Assembly (NCBI GenBank): GCA_036172665.1
Contig: CM069871.1
Location: 1 to 64,000, forward strand
From: Prosopocoilus inquinatus
Taxonomy: Eukaryota; Arthropoda; Insecta; Coleoptera; Lucanidae
DNA: 64,000 nucleotides
Reading direction: 5' to 3'
The translations under genes and the position numbers were made by a program. The notes beneath the pieces are model-generated. The model did no database searches. It had not been told where the DNA came from and saw only the letters and a program-made list of their open reading frames with translations. Positions 44,101 to 57,350 of this stretch are shown here, one piece after another (within the stretch, counting starts at the first letter, position 1; each line of letters begins with the position of its first letter).

Positions 44101-47100
44101 TTTAAAAAAAATGGAAATACCTTGGTTAATTTTTCTTGTATCACATGAACAAAATATTTTTGGAATTTTATGAAGAATTCAAAAATGCATTAAAAGATGG
44201 GGTATTCCTTTTAAAATGAGGAAGTTGATGGCAACTTCCGGTATAAGCGAAAGTGTCCGAAAGTTCAAAATATATTTCGATAGATCCTTATCGTTAACTT
44301 TATAACTGCAAAATATGAAACAGAAATTCAAAGGACAAATCCGTACTCTTTTAATGAGTGGGTTGCCTGAATATCCCTGTATTTTTATTTAAAAGTGTGT
44401 CTTAACTTTTTAAAAAGATAAAGAAATTTATAACATTGTTCGACAGATTAATTATAAATTTTACTCTTATTATTTTAAAAAGTTAAGAGAGACTTTCAAA
44501 TTAAAATACCTGACCATTTTCAATATCAGACTTGACAGAGGATAATCCTAATAATCAAATTCAAATTTTACTTGGTACAATGTGACCAATTTGGAATGTA
44601 AAATGTATTGCTTTGCTGTTTTGAACTGATTATATTTTCTTGCAAGGTAGAGCTCCCAGAAATTTACTACATACTACCAAATACATTCAAAATTCCTAAA
44701 AATAAAAAATTAGATTAATTTAAGACGTCTTTCATTTATTTTTTCTTCTTGCAAGGTAGAGCTACCAGAAATTTACTTACTACTTACTACCAAATACATA
44801 CAAAATTTCTAAAAATAATAAATAAGATTAATTTAAGACGTCTTTCATTTATTTTTACTTCTTGCAAGGTAGAGTTCCAAGAAATTTACTACTTACTGTC
44901 AAATACATACAAAATTTCTAAAAATAATAAATTAGATTAATTTAAACCGTCTTTCATTTATTTTTTTCAAGGACTTTTAATTTTTCAAGAAAATAACAGA
45001 TATCTGATAATTACTCAAATAATAAATATTACAAATCAGATGATAAACATATTCTTTTCAGGAGTGTGTCCATTCTAAATGTGTCGCACTGTACCAATAG
45101 TATTAAGTCACCCGGTTTTAGGTTGATGGTCGTCTTTTTTAAATAGGACGCTCTGTATATGGTAATCCGTTCTGATGCACCAGCAGCAAACATTAAATTT
45201 AAGTTTTCCCAAAAGATCTTTCGCACATCGACATCTTCAATTTTAGAAAGGAATACTCAATTATCCAGAAATTTTAATGTCACATCGAAAAACACTTCTC
45301 AAAATCTTTAATAAATAAGTATCCTCGCTTTATTCTTAAAAAAAATTGACAGAATGACAAAAAATCGTCCAAAAAAAATAAATAATAGTGACAAATTTTA
45401 TTAAGTGGCAAAATCTAAATAACAGTGACATTGAATATTGTGGCATGCAAGAAAGCAAAGAAACAGTACAAGTTGGAATGTCAAATGTAAAAGAACACAC
45501 AAACCTCATTTTTAAAACCTGTTAGCTGCATCTGTGTATAAACCTGAACTTAAGGCATCGCAATTTATATTCCTAAATGTACAAATAAAATTAGAAAACA
45601 AAGCAAACTGAAAACTAGTAATTCAACTGAGTAAAAACTCAAAGCTCAAAATTGTTTAAAAAAATATATATTATTTTACGATCTGAAAGTATCATTGCAA
45701 AACAAATTACTAAAGGGTAAATAATATAAGTCATTTATTTATTACAAATTATTTTAAGTACTCTTATAGCTGTGCTTTACACTATCTGATTTTCCATTTG
45801 AATTTGAATATGACTGAGAATATACAGTGTCCTTCAAAAAGTGTGCTGCACAAATAGGGATTTGTTGTATTATGGATTTTTATTTAAATTTTTTGAGTTC
45901 CAACACTTCTGCATTTCCTAAAATCAAAGTAGCAAATGTCAGATTAAATTTATCTAGAATGGTATACAACGTGGACTTTATGAGATGAATACCGCTTAAA
46001 AGTACCCTTACTTTACAAGATACAGGAAAATGTCATAAGAACAAGTCGTTCAAAATTAAAAGTTAGAGATAGATATAAAATTATAGCTTCTTATAAACAA
46101 AAGAAATACAATTTATTGTAAACCACTCTTTATGCCCACACTACATTGAGTAGTATTGGTGGGATGAAAGTGTCCGCCAAAATAAGAGAACGAATTTCGT
46201 GTTTTCCTATTCATATTATTTTAGCAGAGACTTTAACCCCTCCTGTACTTCCTAATGTAGTATGTATAAACAGGGATTCACAATAGTGTAATTTTTTTTT
46301 TTTTTTTATCATTTTTGAGATAGGAGGCTATAATTATTCCATATCTCGCCATAACTTTTTATTCTGAACAACTTATTCTTATGACATTTTCCTGTATCTT
46401 ATATAAAATAAGGGCGCATCACTCTTAAGTGGTCTTCATTTCTCGATGTCCATGCTGTATATCGCTCACGAAAAATTTCTTTTGACATTTACCAATTCGA
46501 TTTTAAGAGATGCAGAAACTTCCTGCATCCTGCATCAATAAATTTTTATAAAAATTGATTTAAAAAAAATCCCATTTGTAGCACTTTTTGAAAGACAGTA
46601 CATGGTGTTCCCTACAGTGAGTTCTCGGGCTACGTCTCAATACCTACAAAAATCTCTATCTGTACCTGTCAAAAGGTGAAAGTTAAAAATGAATACCGTG
46701 ATTTTAACATGAAACATTTCTGTTCATGTTACCACAGAAACTAATTCCAATTTATAAAAATTTCGTTGCATGATCATAGTCGTTAAATTTGTCAATTTTA
46801 TTTTGGAACATCTGTCACAAAATGACAGGGAAAACTTTTTAAAATTCCTAGAGATGTTTACATAATTAATAATAATAATAATAATAATTCATATAACCAG
46901 AGAACGTACTGTCGGGTCAGGCCAGCCTATATTTATCACAAAGCAAAGAAATCGACTTTTTCTATGATGCCAGAGTTGGAAGATTTTCAAAAGCAGAAAC
47001 ACTTTTTCAAAGCATGTGTGAGAGTAAATTCTCCAGATAAGAACTCCTAAAAAGAAATCTTGAAAAGTTGGGAAAAATTTCTACTAAATTCAATTGTAAA

Positions 47101-47650
47101 TCGTTGATTTTGGTATATTGATTAAATTACTCTCGCAAAGTTAAATTTGTCATTGGTGAAAGTTAAAACTGAACTAAAAAACGATTTTCCCTTTGCTCAT
47201 CACCAAAGGCCCGTTATTTAGAAGACAGAAAATATTTCCCTGAAAATGATCCCCTCGTAAAATAAGTAAAGTTAACTCGTCTTTGATAAATCAGTAACAC
47301 ATTTTAATAGAATCTATTTTAAACAGATAAGTAATCAAGAAAACCTGTAAACGTGAAGTTATTGAAAAAATTATAAATTACAATTATATTTCCTGTTACA
47401 CATTGAGAACCCCCTCTTTGTAAGTTATATTATCCCCAATAGATGTAACTTGCAATGAAATCATTTTACGTAATAATTCTTTCGGCAAATTCAAAAAACC
47501 TAACTTTAAAAAAAATTACTGTAAAAGAAAAGCTGTAATAAACATTCACTTTCTTCCAACCCTGGAAATCTATAGCTTATTTGATATATCCAACTCGTCC
47601 GTAACTACACATAATTGAATAGCAATCACGACTTACTACTTGTCGATGTT
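40194..47650. repeat. Macrosatellite unit 3 (type A, 1.08-kb palindrome inserted)
   Basis: Unit of 7457 bp with the type A GC-rich segment (about 40900-41130). The 1.08-kb palindrome sits in the junction at 41485-42566. Then come P2 (42567-43392), P3 (43384-44382), three copies of the 105-110-bp repeat (44637-44970), the RKIFWENLN frame (45029-45226) and P7 with an internal deletion near 46187. Confidence 0.9.
41485..42566. mobile_element. 1.08-kb palindrome, TATACCGGGTGTCCCGCG ends (copy 2)
   Basis: This is the same element as 19310-20416. TATACCGGGTGTCCCGCG is at the left end and CGCGGGACACCCGGTATA at the right end, with arms of about 540 bp and an axis near 42025. It lies exactly at the unit junction, between GGTCGTGATTTTAAG and GCATATACCACGTG, flanked by TATA on both sides. 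Internal pairs include ACTTCCGGTTTCGCCGGAAG with CTTCCGGCGAAACCGGAAGT. It has no coding capacity. Confidence 0.88.
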
Positions 47651-48560
47651 TGGCGGCTTCATCGGCAGCCATGGAACCAAGTGATGCCGATGTTTCGTTT
47701 CATCGGCAGCCGTTGAACCAAGTGATCCCCCGATGTGTCTCGGGTCCGGAACGAACAAATTCTCGGGTTCAAAGTCACATGTTGTCCCACTGTACAAGCC
47801 TGAGAATGAGAAAGATATTAGTCTAGAGACAGATAATACAAAATATTTCTCACCTTAGACTGAAGGCTTGTATTCGGCAGTCTCTGGAGATTGACTAAGA
47901 GCTTAAATTCTTCGATGTAAATGTGAGACGAACACCAAACGGAAGCAGTTCAGCCTAATCTCGTTGTAGTAGCAGATAGTAAAACGAATCAAACATCTCC
48001 AAAGCCTTAAAAAAAAAAATAATTAGAAAAAAAAAAAAGATTTTTTTCATAATTAGTAATTACCTGGGATATTTCAGAATCAAAAGTACTGCTTTTTGAG
48101 GAAGTTCACTGGCCCCAAGTACCCCTCGTTCGATTTACCTTGGTCGGCGTTGATGGGAGGAAAATCAAATGCAAAGATGTCTACAAGGAAGAGTCCACTT
48201 TTAGTCGGCTAATACGGCATCACAAGATTTCATTTTAAATTGATAAAAACCATGTTTAACCGTTTCAGTTTACAGAGAACAGATGCTGAACACTTTTATA
48301 TTATCAACGAACCTGTATTTCTTGCAATAACAAACTAAACACTGCAAATAATTTAGAATTTATAGCACGCGTTGTGAACTGGACGAACTTTCGAAACAAA
48401 ATGGAGGAGGTCGTTACGCTTGGGAAGCATGAAGAAGGCGGACGTCGTCGATCCTGGCAGATAGCCTCGAACCCCGTACGCTAACAGTTTATGAGCGCGG
48501 CAAATTTAAATTCAAAGAGGAAGCCGTTGAAGAAATCGCGGACCATCAGGCGTCAACATT
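47629..48560 (-). other. Candidate spliced non-coding transcription unit, copy 4
   Basis: The splice signals of copy 1 are kept, with substitutions in the last exon (GGCTTCATCGGCAGCC instead of GGCTCCATCGGCAACC on the + strand). The upstream segment is type B. Confidence 0.3.
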
Positions 48561-51500
48561 TTTGTATTAAAAATTGGAAATTATTAAAATTTAAAAATAT
48601 ACTACTTACATTACGTAAAACTAAAAGTTAAAAACCAACGAACAATAATTGTTTAAACTACTGATGATTGTTAATATTAATATTTGATAATATTGACCTA
48701 TTCTGTAAGAAATGTATTTATTATCGAATTCGTTTCAAACTTCTTAATAAAAAAACTCGAGCATCACTATTTTTACTCCGATTGAAATTTCGGAGAAGCA
48801 ACTTGCAATTTTTAAGGGTCGCTATGATTCATTTTTCTTTCTAAAAAAATGGCTGAAATTGATTAGAGACTTTTTACGTCATTGGATATTTATTTTTAGG
48901 GTCCAAAAATACGTCAATTTACGTGAACTTTCTGAAATATTAAGAGAATACTAAGAAAACTGTAATTTCTTTTTATATTTTATAATAGTAGGTCGTGATT
49001 TTAGGTATACCGGCTGTTACAAATTGGGTGTGCACTGAAGGAGAATCTCATAAACCGTAAGAGGTACAAGTATGGTTAAATGGAAGAAAAGATGCACGAA
49101 TCAATGTCTCTAACTCGTATTCATTAACAGAACGATTTTTTTATTATTTCTTCTCGAGATATTAATAAAAATGTAAAAAAATCGATTTTCTTTTTCACTC
49201 TGTATCTCTTTTATTATACATAATTTTTTTGAAATTCTGATTTAACTATCTACGGGCACTTTTTGATTCTGCTTCGAATAGGAGTAATAGAATTGAAGTC
49301 AAACGTTTCGACTTTCCACGACGACCACGATCTCAGTTTCAATTTTTTAAATACAACTTATGTCTTTTTATTGTTCTCTTCGATGGCATTTTTTCTCCTG
49401 ATTGTAATGATACATCACACTTAATAGTTGATATTAATTTGAAGCTTAAATAATTCAGATTTTAACATGAAAATTTTATTTAATACATAATTTCAAATTT
49501 CTAGTTCATTTTATTAGCTGAATAAAATATAATACGCTATTTAAAATTTTTCTGTATCGTTATTTTAATAATGCATTGCACTTGCGAAAATAAATTTTTA
49601 CCGACAAATATCGATTGGTTCTAATATAATTTGCTCGATTTGTTTCTCAGCAGCTTTAGTATAGGAGTGAAAAATGTTTGGTTCGTTTTCTTATCTTTTT
49701 ATTATTCTAGTCGATAGTATTTTTTCTGGTGATTTCAGTGAGTATAATATTTAATACCTTTTTTTCAAGTAAAGTCAGAATATGACAAAAAAAAAACTGA
49801 CAGTTTTTTTATTTGTTAAGTATTAGCAACTAACATTCAGTTGTCGGAAGTGGAAAAACCAATAAATTTTGACTAAATGATATTAGGTGGTTAACACAAA
49901 CCAAATAAACAGCATTATAAACATATTAAATTACAAGAACAAAATAAATAAGTTGAATAAAAATTATAGAAGAACATGAGAGTTTGTAGAATAAATAAAG
50001 TGAAATAAATAAATTAAAGTAAATCCTCGAAATGTCTTCCACTGTTTTCAAAACACACATTCATACTTAATCCTATGTGTTGTTAAGCGTGTCGAAGATG
50101 AATTTGCGAAATATTTTTGTAAGAATTTAATATTCGCCTTCTTAGTTTCTCCTTATTATTTATCTTAATGCTAGTTACTGTTTCGATGTCCAAAATACCT
50201 ACTTTATCCTGTTTAGATTATGGATGGTGGTCCCAATATAACTTGCCAACTTCAACGGATCAAAACGAGTGGCAATATTTAGTGCCATTTTTGGACTTAA
50301 CCATATTTAAAAAAATTTAAAGATAGTGAAGTGTTGACAGTCACCGAGTGCTAAAGAAAATAGAAAAAAATTACATTGTTGTAGAAAGTATTTTCCAAAT
50401 TTATCACAAAAATATTTGTTTTTAGCTGCCAATGTCTTTGTAGAAGGCACTATTCAGTAATATCTAAATGTTTTTAGTATAATTAGTATTCACTTTTTCT
50501 TTTAACTCGACAGTGCGCGTCAAAAATAAAAACTAGGCTTTCTCATTCCTATACCAAAGCTGAGATACAAATCGAGCAAATTATATTAGAACCAATCGAT
50601 ATTTGTCGGTAAAAATTAATTTTCCCGAGTGCAATGCATTATTAAAATAACGATACAGAAAAACTTTAAATAGCTTATTATATTTTACACTATAGCTAAT
50701 AAAATGAACTAGAAATTTGAAATTATGTATTAAATAAAATTTTCATATAAAATCTGAATTATTTAAGCTTCAAATTAACATCAACTATTAAGTGTGATAT
50801 ATGATTACAACAATCGGGAAAAAAGATGCTATCGAACAGAGCAATAAAAAGACTTAAGTTGTATTTAAAAAATTGAAACTGATGATAGTCGCGGAAAGAC
50901 GAAACGTTTGACTTCAATTCTGTTACTCCTATTCGAAGAAGAATCAAAAAGTGCCTGTAGAAAGTTAATTCAGAATTTCAAAATTATGTATAATAAAAGA
51001 GATACAGAGAGAAAAAGAAAATCGATTATTTTACATTTTTATTAATATCTCAATAAGAATTAAGAAAAAAATCATTCTCTCAATGAATACCAATTGAGCA
51101 TTGATTCGTGCAACTTTTCTTCCATTTAACCGAATTTGTATCTCTTACGGTTCAGCAGATCTCTTCAGTGCACCCCAAGCATAGCATATACCAGGTCTCC
51201 CTACAGTGTTTTCTCGGGCAATATGTCGATAATTACTGAAGATATCCACATTTCTCTTTTGAATGTGAAGAGATCTGGCAACACAAAATTTTCATCTACA
51301 CAGGGTGAATTAAAACATTGGGTGCTGGATGCAACTTCTTTTTATTTCAAATGGCATACCCTCATGTATGTATGGTATCAAATTTGGATCACCCATAAAA
51401 TTAGGCACATTTTCTGTATACCCGTTATCTACGCCTCCTAATTATAACCGTTTCTACGATATTAAACCTTCCATCTAGAAACTGCTTAGAGCATGTTATT

Positions 51501-54500
51501 CAAGAAAATTGACTTTTGTCATCTAGAAATGTCTGACATTTTGCTTAGTATAATGATCATCCCCCTGTAATTATAAAAATACATTTTTAATAGTGACTTA
51601 GAGCGATCTAAAGCATCATTTGCTACATCTGTGACAAAAATTATTTCCTTAAAAGTAAATAAAACCAGAATAAATACTATAATGGCTGCAAACGCTTTTT
51701 TTTTAATAAAACGTTAAAAATATTAAGAACAGTTAGATTTATGCACAGATTATGGTAAACAAAAACGTGTAGAATGTTGCGGAGAACGAAATCATAAGAG
51801 GACGTGCCATTTGAAATTAAAAAGTTGAATCCAGCACAACTGTTTTGGTAGGTACAGCCTGTATATTTGAAAATAATTTTATGCTGCAGATCTCTAAAAT
51901 GCAAAACAAAAATATCTTGGGACATTTTCAACATATAGCCCGAGAACTCGCCGTTGGGACACCCCCTATACAGGGAGATTCAGTCAAGCCATTCGTTTAA
52001 AGTAGTTTACTGACTTCCTCCTTGAATTTTTATTTCATATTTTGAGATTATAAGTTAGCGGTAATGATCTATTAAAATATAATATTTCCAACTTTCGGAC
52101 ACTTCTGCTTGCACAGGAAGTTGCTGTCAACTTTCTTATTTTAAATGGAATACCCCCACTTTTTAATACATTTTTCAAATCTTCATGAATATCTAAAGAT
52201 CTTAAGTAACATGTGATACAAGAAAAATTAGCAGTGCCTTGTTTATGATGCTGCCATTTTTTCTGTAACAAAAGCCATAATTTCAATTTTTGACCTTTAG
52301 TAGGCTATACTCGTAGGCTTTCAGGTCATACCTAATTTTACACAAAATTGTTTATGGGCTGGTTGAAAAGTAACTTCTATTCGAACTGATTTCAACTGTT
52401 GAAAGGTCATGTTTTTTAAATAGAACACCCAGTTTTTATTTTTTTTTATTTCACATGGTATGAAAATATACTAGACGTTCCGTTTAAAAAACATGACTTC
52501 TCGACAGTTAAAATCAGTTCGAATTAAAGTTACTTTTCAACCGTCCCGTAAACAATCAAGTGCAAAACTGGACATGATCTGAAAGAATGTTACTGTATCC
52601 TCCTACAGGGCAAAAATTGGCATCGTGGTTTTTGTTGCACAAAGATGGCAGTATCATAAACGAGGTTCTCCAAGTCTGAGCTTTTTTAAAAAAAATGGAA
52701 ATACCTTGGTTAATTTTTCTTGTATCACATGAACAAAATATTTTTGGAATTTTATGAAGAATTCAAAAATGCATTAAAAGATGGGGTATTCCATTTAAAA
52801 TGAGGAAGTTGATGGCAACATCCGGTATAAGCGAAAGTGTCCGAAAGTTCAAAATATATTTCGATAGATCCTTATCGTTAACTTTATAACTGCAAAATAT
52901 GAAACAGAAATTCAAAGGACAAATCCGTACACTTTTAATAAATGGGTTGGCTGAATATCCCTGTATTTTTATTTAAAAGTGTGTCTTAACTTTTTAAAGA
53001 GATAAAGAAATTTATAACATTGTTCGACAGATTCATTATAAATTTTACTCCTATTATTTTAAAAAGTTAAGATGGACTTTCAAATTAAAATACCTGACCA
53101 TTTTCAATATCAGACTTGACAGGGGATAATCCTAATAATCAAATTCAAATTTTAGTTGGTACAATGTGACCAATTTGGAATGTAAAATGTATTGGTTTGC
53201 TGATTTGAACTGATTATATTTTCTTGCAAGGTAGAGCTCCCAGAAGTTTACTACTTACTACCAAATACATATAAAATTTCTAAAAATAATAAATTAGATT
53301 AATTTAAGACGTCTTTCATTTATTTTTTCTTCTTGCAAGGTAGAGCTCCAAGAAATTTATTACTTACTATCAAATACATACAAAATTTCTAAAAATAATA
53401 GATTAATTTAAACCGTCTTTCATTTATTTTTTTCAAGGACTTTTAATTTTTCAAGAAAATAACAGATACTGATAATTACTCAAACATTGATTATTACAAA
53501 TCAGATGATAAACATATTCTTTTCAGGAGTGTGTCCATTCTAAATGTGTCGCGCTGTACCAATAGTATTAAGTCAATCGGTTTTAGGTTGATTGGTAGTA
53601 AACCAAATACATACAAAATTTCTAAAAATAAAAAATTAGATTAATTTAAGACGTCTTTCATTTATTTTTTCTTCTTGCAAGGTAGAGTTGCAAGAAATTT
53701 ACTACTTACTATCAAATACATACAAAATTTCTAAAAATAATAAATTAGATTAATTTAAACCGTCTTTCATTTATTTTTTCATGGACTTTTAATTTTTCAA
53801 GAAAATAACAGATACTGATAATTACTCAAACATTGATTATTACAAATCAGATGATAAACATATTCTCTTCATGAGTGTGTCCATTCAAAATGTGTCGCAC
53901 TGTACCAATAGTATTAAGTCACCCGGTTTTAGGTTGATGGTCGTCTTTTTTAAATAGGACGCTCTGTATATGGTAATCCGTTCTGATGCACCAGCAGCAA
54001 ACATTAAATTTAAGTTATCCCAAAAGATCTTTCGCACATCGACATCTTCAATTTTAGAAAGGAATACTCAATTATCCAGAAATTTTAATGTCACATCGAA
54101 AAACACTTCTCAAAATCTTTAATAAATAAGTATCCCCGCTTTATTCTTAAATTGGAATTAGTAGACAGGAATTAGAAGTTATGTTTCATGTTGCAATTGA
54201 AAAAATTGACAAAATGACAATAAATCGTCCAGAAATAATAAATAATAGTGACAAATTTTATCAAGTGGAAAAATCTATATAACAGTAACATTAAATATTG
54301 TGGCATGCAAGAAAGCAAAGAAACAGTACAAGTTGGAATATCAAATGTAAAAGAGCACACAAACTTCATTTTTAAAACCTGTTAGCTGCATCTGTGTATA
54401 AACCTGAACTTAAGGCATCGCAATTTATATTCCTAAATGTACAAATAAAATTAGAAAACAAAGCAAACTGAAAACTAGTAATTAACTGAGTAATTAAAAA

Positions 54501-56409
54501 CTCAAAGCTCAAAATTGTTTAAAAAAAAAATAGATCCATTATAATATGTCAACGGTTACGATGTGAAAATATTATTGCAAAACAAATTACTAAAGGGTAA
54601 AGATGAGTCATTTATTTATTACAAATTATTTTAAGTACTCTTATAGCTGTGCTTTACACTATCTGATTTTCCATTTGAATTTGAATATGACTGAGAATAT
54701 ACAGTGTCTTTCAAAAAGTGTGCTACACAAACAGAAATTTAAATCACTCTTTATATACACTACATTGAGTAGTATTGGTGGGATTTAAGTGTCCGCCAAA
54801 ATAAGATGAATAGGAAAACAGGAAATTCGTTTGTATTTCTCAATTGCTTCATTTGGTTCAGAGTTATTATTACAATGAATTACTATCGTGCTACAGAAAA
54901 ATTATAAAGTTTTGGAATGCATTGAAATAACCACTGAGGAGATAATGAAATAATTGAAAAATAAAAACGAATTTCGTGTTTTCCTATTCATATTATTTTA
55001 GCGGAGACTTTAACCCCTCCTGTACTTCCTAATGTAGTGTGTTTAAACAGTGATTCACAATAAAGTATGATTTCTTTTTTTTTTTCATTGTTGAGATAGG
55101 AGGCTATAATTATATCATATCTAGCCATAACTTTTTATTTTTATTCTGAACAACTTATTCTTATGACATTTTCCTGTATCTTATAAAATAAGGGTGCTTC
55201 ACTCTTAAGTGGTCTTCATTTCTCGGTGTCCATGCTGTATATCGCTCAAGAAAAATTTCATTTGACATTTACCAATTCGATTTTAAGAGATGCAGAAGCT
55301 TCCTCCTGCATCAATAATTTTTTATATAAATTGATTAAAAAAAAATCTCATTTGTAGCACACTTTTTGAAAGACAGTACATGGTGTCCTCGACAGTGAGT
55401 TCTCGGGCTACGTCGCAATACCTACAAAAATCTCTGTCTGTACCTGTCAAAAGTTTAAAGTTAAAAATGGATACCGTGATTTTAACATGAAACATTTCTG
55501 TTCATGTTACTACAGAAACAAATTCCAATTTATAAAAATATTGTTGCATGATCATAGTCGTTAAATTTGTCAATTTTATTTTGGAACATCTGTCACAAAA
55601 TGACAGGGAAAACTTTTTAAAATTTGTTGCAATGTTTATATATAATTAATAATAATAATAATTTATGTAACCAGAGAACGTACTGTCGGGTCAGGCCAGC
55701 CTATATTTATCACAAAACATAGAAATCGACTTTTTCTATGATGCCAGAGTTGGAAGATTTTCAAAAGCAGAAACACTTTTTCAAAGCATGCGTGAGAGTA
55801 AATTCTCCAGATAAGAACTCCTAAAAAGAAATCTTGAAAAGTTGGGAAAAATTTCTACTAAATTCAATTGTAAATCGTTGATTTTGGTATATTGATTAAA
55901 TTACTCTCGCCAAGTTAAATTTGTCATTGGTGAAAGCTAAAACTGAACTAAAAAACGATTTTCCCTTTGCTCATCACCAAAGGCCCGTTATTTAGAAGAC
56001 AGAAAATATTTCCCTGAAAGTGATCCCCTCGTAAAATTAACTTGTCTTTGATAAATCAGTAATACATTTTAATACAATCTATTTCAAAAAGGCAAATAAT
56101 CAAGAAAACCTGTAAACGAAGTTAATAAAATTATAAAGTCAAAATATTTCGTCACACATTGAGAACCCCCTCTTTGCAAGTTATATTATCCCCAATAGAT
56201 GTAACTTGCAATGAAAACATTTTATGTAATAATTCTTTTGGCAAATTTAAACAAACCTAACTTTAAAAAAATAATTGCAGTTAAAAAAAAGCTGTAATAG
56301 ATATCCACTTTCTTCCAACCCTGGAAATCTACAGCTTGTTTGATATATCCAACTCGTCCGTAACTACACATAATTGAATAGCAATCACGACTTACTACTT
56401 GTCGATGTT
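47651..56409. repeat. Macrosatellite unit 4 (type B, 2.1-kb palindrome inserted)
   Basis: Unit of 8759 bp, closest to unit 2: type B GC-rich segment (about 48360-48560), extra stretch of about 110 bp (about 48731-48838), palindrome at 49004-51182, then P2 (51184-51975), P3 (51966-52966) and P7 (54698-55390). A local partial duplication of roughly 330 bp places TAGAGCTCC...CAGGAGTGTGTCC sequences twice (about 53280-53595 and 53600-53930). This breaks the RKIFWENLN-type frame in its first half-copy. Confidence 0.9.
49004..51182. mobile_element. 2.1-kb palindrome at the unit junction (copy 2)
   Basis: A near-identical copy of 32909-35078 at the same junction, about 16.1 kb downstream, with a few small indels. 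The high similarity of both element and surrounding unit suggests that the loaded unit was duplicated as a whole rather than hit twice. Confidence 0.85.
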
Positions 56410-57350
56410 TGGCGGCTCCATCGGCAACCATGGAACCAAGTGATGCCGATGTTTCGTTTCATCGGCAGCCGTTGAACCAAGTGATCCCCCGATGTGTCTC
56501 GGGTCCGGAAAGAAGAAATTCTCGAGTTCAGAGTCACATGTTGTCCCACTGTACAAGTCTGAGAATGAGAAAGATATTAGTCTAGAGACAGACAACACAA
56601 AATATTTCTCACCTTAGAAGGTGAAGGCTTGTATTAAGCAGTCTCTGGAGATTGACTAAGAGCTTAAATTCTTCGATGTAAATGTGAGACGAACACCAAA
56701 TGGAAGCAGTTCAGCCTAATCTCGTTGTAGTAGCAGATAGTAAAACGAACAAAACATCTCCAAAGCCTAAAAAAAAAAAATAATTACTTAGAAAAAAAAA
56801 GATTTTTTTCATAATTAGTAATTACCTGGGATATTTCAGAATCAAGAGTACTGCTTTTTGTGGAAGTTCACTGACCCTAGTAGCCCTCGTTCGATATACC
56901 TTGGTCGGCGTTGGTGAACGGGCGATCAAATGCAAAGATGTCTGCAAGGAAGAGTTCACTTTTAGTTGGCTAATGCGGCATCACAAGATTTCATTTTAAA
57001 TTGGTAAAAACCATGTTTAACCGTTTCAGATTATAGACAATAGATGCTGAACACTTTTATATTATCAACGAACCTGTATTTCTTGCAATAACAAACTAAA
57101 CTCTGCAAATAATTTAGAATTTATAGCACGCGTCGCGAATAGGTCGAAGTTTCGGGCCAAAATGGAGGAGCAAAGAGAAGGCGGAAGTCGTCGGTCCTGC
57201 GTGGAAGCCTCGACCCCCCCGTACGCGCATACTTGAGTGAAACTTTCCGTGCTGTAATTGGTCAAAAGCAAAGACTAACAGAAGTTTATGAGCGCGGCAA
57301 ATTTAAATTGAAACAGGGAGCCGTTGAAGCAACGGCGGATCATCAGGCGT
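56388..57350 (-). other. Candidate spliced non-coding transcription unit, copy 5
   Basis: Splice sites and the upstream type A segment match copy 1. This copy is almost identical to copy 6, which indicates very recent duplication or conversion. Confidence 0.3.
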
